The notes beneath the pieces are model-generated. The model ran no database searches. It saw only the letters and a program-made list of their open reading frames with translations, and had not been told where the DNA came from. The position numbers and the translations under genes were made by a program. From Xenopus tropicalis (taxonomy: Eukaryota; Chordata; Amphibia; Anura; Pipidae), in the NCBI RefSeq assembly GCF_000004195.4, contig NC_030677.2, forward strand, positions 44,951,142 through 45,015,141: a stretch of 64,000 nucleotides of DNA. Direction: 5' to 3'. Below are positions 52,801 through 61,800 of this stretch, one piece after another (position 1 is the stretch's first letter; each line of letters starts with the position of its first letter).

Positions 52801-55800
52801 AGTAGATATCCATCAATAAACTCCAAGTCTCACGTTAGTTGGTGGATATTGGCTGCGGGTGCCAGCACTTGGCGGATTACATGCTTCCAGGTGCAGGCAC
52901 AACCAGAAGATTTTTTAAGCGTACGGGTGGATCGGCAGCCTGAGCTCATCCACAGGTTGACTATACACCCATGTGACCCTACCCTTAGATATTGAGCAGT
53001 TTGGTTGATTTGTAGAAAGTGAGCGAATCTTTTTGGAATCCACAGGTACTGCATACTACATATCTCACTGCTTGTCTACTTCTGCATCTGAAATTATGGT
53101 ATCCACACCTATTTAGTCTACTGTGAAACTGAAGTGCAGCTGTTAGACATATCACCTTTCCCTATAACTGACAAAAAGAACTATTCAAGATGTTTGCTTT
53201 AGAAAGCTAACAGATCATTGTTTGTTTTAAAGCCTTAACTAAACAATTTGTAATAGGTAACTGTAACTGAGCCCTTTCACAGTTACAGGGTGCTTTGTAT
53301 TTTGGCATTAAACCGGAGCTGACAAATTGTATATTTGGTAAATTGTTCTCAGTCATTTATCACCTATATAAAAAGCTGCACGTGTTTACTTTATCAATAA
53401 TGATGTGTTCATGGCATGGCAACCTGTTTTTGAGTAGTACAGCAAGTTCAATGAGTTACATATGGTAGGAGATCAAGTTCCACTGTAATGGCCAATGTGA
53501 GCAGCCCCTGCCTAAATCATTTTATTTAATGGGGAAAATATACATAATTTTTAAATATGAGCTCAATTAACTGAACTTAGAGGCCAGGACTGGCAATCTG
53601 AGCATTCTGGCAAATGCAAGAGGGGCTGTTGTAATATGCCATAGACAGACGCTATTTAGTTTGCTGGGGGGGGGGGGCTGTTTGAGACATTAAGTACTTG
53701 TAATGCCAGGGCCTATTTTGCATCCCAGTCCAAACCAGAGGGGTGCCAATATGTAAGTCACCTCCAAGTGAATTAAATCCCCAAGAATCTTTCTATAGCA
53801 GCATCGCCTTTTTACCAAACTTTCCCAGGCATCTCTTGCACGCCTATGCAAGTCTCAGTCTACACAAGGGATACATTAGAAAGTCAAGTAAGATGGTGAT
53901 GCAGTGCCGCTATACAAAGTTCCTTAGCTTGGTGCATTTTTTCCCAAAAAGGGAAGAAGTTAGTGATTACATTTTTTGAAAATGATTTCCCTTTTCTCTG
54001 TCATAATAAAAGAGTACCTTGTACTTGCTCCTAACTGAGCTACATGGATTTATATTGGTGGCAAACCAAATAATGCAAAGATCCCTCATTCGGAAAACCC
54101 CCAGCCCCAAGTAAAGAAAACCTCCCCACCCCTAGCAGACAGTCAGAAGGGTTCCAGCAATCCCAAAAACTTTTCCTGAAGCTCAAAATTAATTATGGGC
54201 AATCAGACAGTGTGAGGAGAAAAAAAAGGGGGGGCATGCAGACTGAGAATGGGACTACAATTTGCATTCCAAGACAATATGCAAGAAAAAAAAGTCTCCA
54301 TTAGTTTTTGTGTGCTTTAAATTATTTATATAGTTTGTTCTATAGTTCCCACGTTTGGGAGGCCTGCTAGGATTACAACAGTAAAATGAACAGTATGGTT
54401 ATGCAAATGTTGAAATATTTACTATTATTTACCTGTTAGAATTCTTGGGCATAATTGAAAACTATTTTCCCACAACAGTGTAAAGTCCATGTAAGTGACA
54501 CAGTTTCCACATATCTTTAATGAAAGTCTGCCTAGTTACAGCTATTATGGTTTTCTGAAATCTGTGGTAATCCATCAAAAGAAGCTGATGCAACACAGTG
54601 ACAATTAAAGGCATAGGAATAACCCAGACCAGGAGTAATGGGCTTATCCTAAATATAAATACCATTGTAATTCAGGTCATTCAAGGCCTGCAAATCTGCT
54701 AAAAATTTTATAGGCCTTACAGCATCCTTACATTTGAAGTTACACAAGCAACATGAATGTTTTAAAATATTTAATTTTGGACCACTAATTCCAATACAAA
54801 GACATACAAGCTCAGTGCTTTCTTTATGGTGCTGGGTTTCATTTCTCATACTGCTTTTGTAAAAGCAGAACACTTTATGCTTCATCTCTGAATATAGCAG
54901 TGACCAACAGGTTGAATGTGTCTGCCCATGTAGTCGCATACATGTTCCTGCACTTCAGTAACAGCAATTATTGAACCTTATGGTAATTTTTTCAATGAAT
55001 GAAAGCTGCATTTCTGCCCTTATATTAGGGTTACCTGGATACAAAGGAACACAGCTCCAGCTATATACAATGCTAAGAGGAAAGCGTCTGTGGAGCAGAG
55101 GATTTGTTTGGCTTGGTACAAGTCACACTGTTGCTCAGCATACAAAATAGAAAAAGTAGGCTTTGTGTGCCTACAAAGCCGCCACTGAAACTCATTTTTA
55201 GAGAAGGAGTCCACATAGAAGTAACTTAATAACTTCCACCAGTGGATAGACTAGATATTATTTTATTTAATTTTATTTTATTCCATTGGCCAGGCTGGCC
55301 TTAAAATACAGGCCTATTATCAAAGAATCCTTCAAATCTCCAATTTTAAAAACACTTTGATACTTACACTAAAAGCATGTTCTGCACATAAAGGCAGAGA
55401 CACCATCACCCGATGACAAGTATGAGAAAAGGAAGTAAATACAGTAGATCAACACATTTATCAACACTAGGCAAATTTACACCTGGGCAGTTATCCATGG
55501 CATCCAATTACATTTTTGCCTTCATTATTCTTCATGAAGCTAACTTCATGAAGTTTATTAAGGATAGGTTGCTATGGGTTACTGCAGAGGTGCAAATTTG
55601 TCCAGTGTTCATAAATGCCCCCCCCCCCAAATGGTAAAGATACTAGGGACCAAATATAGGCTTCAACTGCCCACTGTATATAAAAATATAGTTGCTGGAA
55701 ATATAATATAAAGGTACCCCTTTGATGCTAAAGAGTGCTAGCACAACTCTATTTCATTAAAGCTGACCAGTGAAGATATTTTCTAATCATTGTTGATAAA

Positions 55801-58800
55801 ACTTTGTACCTTTAAAAATATTAACTGTTTCAAAACAATCCTCGTTCAGTCCCCCCTTTTTCCCAGGATCTTCACCCTCTCTCTATATACACCCCTTACA
55901 TTCCTCTTGATGGAATACCAGACACACAGAAAAGTTGTCTTTAGGGCAGTGGCACACTGGAAGATTAGTCTCCTGCGATAAATATTTGCTACTGCGGGTG
56001 GCTAATCTCCCCGACTTGCCATTCCACTGGCAAGAATTTAAATCACTGGTGGGATGGTATACGCATCGCTTTGATTGCCAGAATTTGCCCCACACGGAAA
56101 CTTTGGGCGACTTCAGAAAATGGACACGTATGCTATGCCACCGGCGATTTACATTTTTACCGTGGGGATAGCGTTCTGGGAGATTAGTCGCCCACGATAG
56201 CGAAGATTTATCGTGGGCGACTAATCTCCTCGTGTGCCACTGCCCTTAAGCTTTGAGTATGGGATTCCTATGTTTATAGTCTCCTAGCAACCAGAGCAAA
56301 TCTCTCATTATGCTTTGTTGAGGCCCTTAATCAATTTCCCGACTAGCGATTTTTTACACACACATGCTGGGGAATGGGGGGGGGCGGTATACATGCGACA
56401 GGGGCCAAGGTATTCATCAGACAGGTGCAGTGACAAATCTCCGTTGTCGTGGGCAACTAATCTCCCTGCAATGCTATCCCACCGGCTAGAATGTAAATCG
56501 TGGTAGGATGGTATACGCGTCACTGCGATGTCCCACAGTCACCTAAAGTTTCCTCTGAAGACAACTTCGGGGCAACTGTGGGATGCGTATGCCATCCCAC
56601 CGGCAATTTAAATTCTAGCCGGTGGGATGGCATTGCGGAAAGATAAGTCGCCCGCGACAATGGAGATTTGTTGCGGCGCAACATGCTTCAGAATTTGAAG
56701 TCCTGGTCCACATCTCAGGTTGCTGCCACTTTTTATATAGCTGGATGTAGATACACATTAGCAGTACAATCTCAACCCAAAGGAAAAGAAAAGGTTGTGA
56801 TTTCGCTTGGGCTGCTTCTGCTAACAACGTTTTATGCTTAGGACAGGTGTAGGCTTTCTATAATCATAGTACAACTATGGCACAGATAAATGGGTGTCCG
56901 AAAGCCAGATTTTACACAATTTTGTACTGAAAGTTTCGGCGCAAGATAAAAAAAAACTAATTGAAAAGGCCCCATAGCCTTCCTTCTCTTTTGAAAAGGA
57001 AGTCAGTCAAAGAGCTGTCTACTGTGCATGCCTGATTGATCTCCACTGTAGCAGGAGGCAGCAAGCAAGCTCAGTAGACAGCTATTTTATGGACTTCCAA
57101 TTTTTAGGAGAAGGGATGCTGAAGGGGCAGAGCTTCACACTGTTATTGTCCGTTGCCAGATATCTGGTTAAAAATCAGCTGTTGGGCAGGTTTGATCAAT
57201 GGGAACTGCATCCGCCAGGTCATGGACCCCATTTAGATTAATTTGTTGGCCTAAGATCAGCCCTATTTGGACAACCATGTGGGTGGCAAAACTGTGGACA
57301 GATTAAAGCAAAACCCCTTTCCTTGCTACATCACAATAAAACTAGGACACTATTCTATTTCAATAGCACCAGGAATGGGCACTCTAAAAAGATGTGTAAA
57401 GTATGCCTTTTACAATGCACTTGAAGCTTTCAAAATGAAGGCAACAGAGCAGCTTTTAGGACAGTGCCACATGGGGGCAGAGTCGCAGCCTGTGGATAAA
57501 CGCAAGAGAAGAATCCACCGCTGCATCTCAAAAATCTGATAGTTGTGGCTGCACCTGGAGCCGATGCACTGGCCGAGTGCAGGCACACACAGTGGAATTC
57601 GCCACAAAACTGTATATGTGAGTTTAGTGTGGCTGCAACTCGGCCGAAGCAATGGCTCTGAGTGCAGCCACAAGTATCAGATTTTTCTAATGTAGGGGGC
57701 AGACTCTCAGCCTGTTTTTAACTTTAGGATGAGAATCTGCCCCATGTGGCAGTAGCCTTAGGCAAACATATTGCACAAAACACTTAGCATGAAACCCCAA
57801 GTAACTATTTAACACCTTGATGCAGGACAATGCCCTCCCATCCCAAACAGCCTTTAATGATAATAGCCACTTTAAAAGGAGAAAGGAAAGACTCAATCAC
57901 TAGGGTTGCCAAAATTTAGGCACCCTCCCAGTGATTGCAATCACCTACCCAATACCTCTGGCTGGTGCTCCTGTTACCAGAAAAACTGCACCGGGGGTTA
58001 CTTCCAATCAACGATTTTCTTCCTTCTCCTGCCTTCACGCAGTTTGCGCATGTGAAAAGCCGAACATAAACAAGAAAGTCAGCTTTTTTACTTTACTGCG
58101 CATGTACTGGCCCCAGGATGCCCAAGATAGACAAGGAAAAGAAGAGGATCGCTCAGTTGTGCGAACCTCAGGCCAGCTCAGTTTTTTGGGTTAAAAAAAG
58201 CACCAGCCTGGGGTATCAGGTAAGTGATTATAATCACTGGGCGGCGCCCAATATTTGACACCCCCCAGTGATAGTAACTTTCCTTCTACTTTAAAGGCGA
58301 ACTATACCCCCGGGTGCTAAAAGCCCCTTTAACCGCTAAAGCTCCCAGTGGGCTTAAAGCAAGTGCTTATTTTTAAATGTCTGGCTTGGAGGCAATTTTT
58401 GGCTGCATAAAAATCAGGTGTACTGCCAAACACAGCTTCCTGTAAGCTTGCAGTCTACACACAGGCTACCTAATAGCCAATCACGGCCCTTATTTGGCAC
58501 CCCAGGTACATTTTTCATGCTTGTGTTGCTCCCCAACACCTTTTACTTTTGAATGAGTCATGGGTGAAATGGTTGGGGATCCCTGATCTAGGCAGTGATA
58601 GTTAAGGGGGCTTTTAGCACCCGGGGGTATAGTTCTCCTTTAAGAATGCAATTAAGTCTAGCCCAACAGTTAATTACAACTACAAGGCAGGCCACTAAAA
58701 ACAAACATACATTTATCATAGTAGTACAAAGAGCATTACCTATGGCTTATGTCACACAGACCTGTGGGAAAAGTTCTTTCTTGTCTGCAACCAGAACCAC

Positions 58801-61800
58801 TGTGTCGGCCCGGGTACAGGCACACGTGCCGAATTTTGGTACGGCAATGCCTACTCGCACATTTACGCCTTGAAATCTGCTGCGTGTGCCTGCACCTGGG
58901 CAACGCAATATTTCCAGGTACAGACACTATTAGATGACATTTTGCTCGTAAGATGAGATGCTGTCAGTTTAATGTGGTAAGCAAGAAAAGACACATAAAA
59001 GTTAACTGCAGGTGATATGTTTGGGAGTAACCAAAAAATCAGTCCCTACCACCTACGACACACTTCGAAGAAACAGCAAACCCTAGTAGTAATACTGCCA
59101 GCAGGATATTATTTTTAGGGAGCTAAAGTATATAATCATAACCTTGTCCAAGACGAAATGTCACTTTGGCAGGCTGACCATAAGCTTCCCTCCCCCCAAA
59201 AGAAAAGGCATGGCCTTAGAATGCAGGGGGTACAGTATGACCCTTCAAAATTACTCTGCACAATCACATACCTTTCTCCCAGCATCCACATTTATATTGT
59301 TTCTCTATTACAGCAAACTGAACTGCTGCTCTTTTACTGATTTACTTGTCTACTGTGAAGCTCCACCTACTTTTGCCTTCTAAAAGAGAGAAGGAGGGCT
59401 CAGAAAGCAAAAGGGGGCAGAGATTCACCCTAGACAAGGAAGAGCTGCAGTTCAGCAACTTGTAATAGAGAAACAAAATAAATCTTCATGCATGGAGAAA
59501 GATGTGTTATTCTTGGGGCTGTTAAGAGTAATTTTTGGAGATTTTAAAATAAAAGGCTTAATTATCCTTAAAACCTAAGGCACTCAGCCCCCCCACCCCA
59601 TTCACTTGACTTTACTTTCTTGACATACAAACACCATCTCTGTTTTTGCGTGACAAATTGATAATAAAGAAAGTCAACCTGTGCAAGGAGAAAACAAAAA
59701 ACACACACAAATTGTTAGTTAATCTGCTTAGGTTATCAGATTCATTCAACAAAGAGAGCCCACCCTTGTCTTGGTTTGTTTTTACACTTCAACAATGCAT
59801 TTAATTACAAAAAAACAACCACAACAAGTGACAGGGGAGATGGGGGAGGCTGAAATTCCCAGCTCAGAAACCGCATCATGTTTCCAATGTATCATGTTAC
59901 ACATATGTGGTAGAAACACAAAGCCTCAATTTCCTTACTAGGTAGACAAGGTATTTTATATCACTACAAATAAGAGTAGTTAATACACTGGTACAAAGCC
60001 ACCACCTCCTTTAATAACCATTGAAAAGATGATGATGCTTAGATGGTATGATGGCACAGCATTCATTCGGGGATGCCAGGCTTGATTCTTGTGGGAAATC
60101 AATAACTAAAGCCTTCAAACTTGACAGGGAGATCTCAGTGTCCACAATGTGTGTACAGTTTTGTATATATTTTGTATATATTATTATTATATTTTCTGTA
60201 ATAAATGAGTACTGTAATTATGTGGTGCCCATGTGCGTGATTAACAAAAAAATGATTCAAGATGTGTGGACCTCTGACTTTCTGCTGTATCCAAGTGATA
60301 TATCCAAAACACTGCAAGTTCTACTTAAACTTATGAAAAAGGCACCAGCTGTGGTAGTCTGAATATATAGTACCTAGCAGGTTGTTATTCTGCAACACTT
60401 ATACAGGTATGGGATCTATTTCCCACATTTTAATCAAATATTTAAAAAATTATAAACATTTTACCTTTTTCTCTGTAATAAAAAACAACCTGAACCTTGT
60501 ACTTGATCCTAACTAAGATAAAATGAGTCCTTATTGGGGGCAAAACAATCTTATCAGTTTTAATGTTTGAATGATATTTAATACACCTAAAGTATGGAGA
60601 TCCATATTTCAGAAAGAGGGGAGAACTCTCGGTCCCGAGCATTCTGGATAACAGGTCCCACACCTGTATTACACAAAATAAAATGTAAGCAACAGGCACA
60701 TTCTTACCAGATACAACAGCAAGTGCTATTTTATTTAAACAAACAAAACATACAGAACATTCGCACATTACACAACTAGAGAAAGGCAGCATGACACCCA
60801 CAGCTCAACACTCCTGGATTATATTTACATGGGCTAGAAACTATTAAAACAAATATTGCCCAGGTAATTTTTACCTAGCCTAAAGAATACTAAAATCAAA
60901 GTTGGATAAACTCATCCTCAATGGACAGCCTTGCCATAACTAATGCTGTTGTACATAAGGTAGTATACACCAACAGGCGTGTTAAACAAAACTGCAAATA
61001 TCTGTAAGCAAAAATGCAGCTTAGTATTACATTTCTGAAGCAATGTTACATTGAAATATTCTATTTGCATACCTAGATACAATTATGTACTTATATGTGG
61101 TCAGTTGAGTAGGCAGAAGTTAATGGGTTTTGCGAGCAAGATCTATTCAGGCCAACCCAACACCCTAAATTTTGCAGATTACCTAGGGTCAGGGATACTG
61201 ATACTAAAGCAATTGCATTTGCTGAGTGATCTTGGAGAATGTTCCACCACTTATCCAAGCGACTTCTTCAGTTCAAGTCTACAGGTACGTGATACATTTT
61301 CAAGCTTACTTCACAAATCCAGTTGCTCTAGACCTAGCAGTATAAGATACCATATATCCAAAAGGGTCATACAAATATTTCTGATTATCTGTTTTGAACA
61401 TACGTATATTATCAAGACTATTCCAAATTAGATTATTCACTATCCCCTATAGCCCTGAGCAAGCAAGTGTTCAATTCATCTTTCTGTTGTACCCCAAACA
61501 TTCATACTTTTTCTTATCAGTACAAAAAGGACAAGCACCCAAAGGTGATCAATAAGATCCTTTGGACAGGGCCCTCTTTACTTCTGTCGGTTATCTTTTT
61601 TTTTCTGCCTCATAATTATATACACCTAGTTATTCTACATGTTGTATATTGTATAGCACTTTATAAATACATGTTAATAATAATGGGCTTAAAACAAAAA
61701 TTTGAACCATTATTACAGTAGAACCCCAATCTTACGTCTCTGGATTTTATGGTTTCCCAGAATAGATGCCATTTTGACGCGGTTCTTTGTGAAACATACA

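Noticed and set aside
60048..60362. 104-codon plus-strand frame [14 protein letters not shown]
   Set aside because: Low-complexity hydrophobic middle derived from TATATTTTGTATATATT repeats. No homology is recognised.
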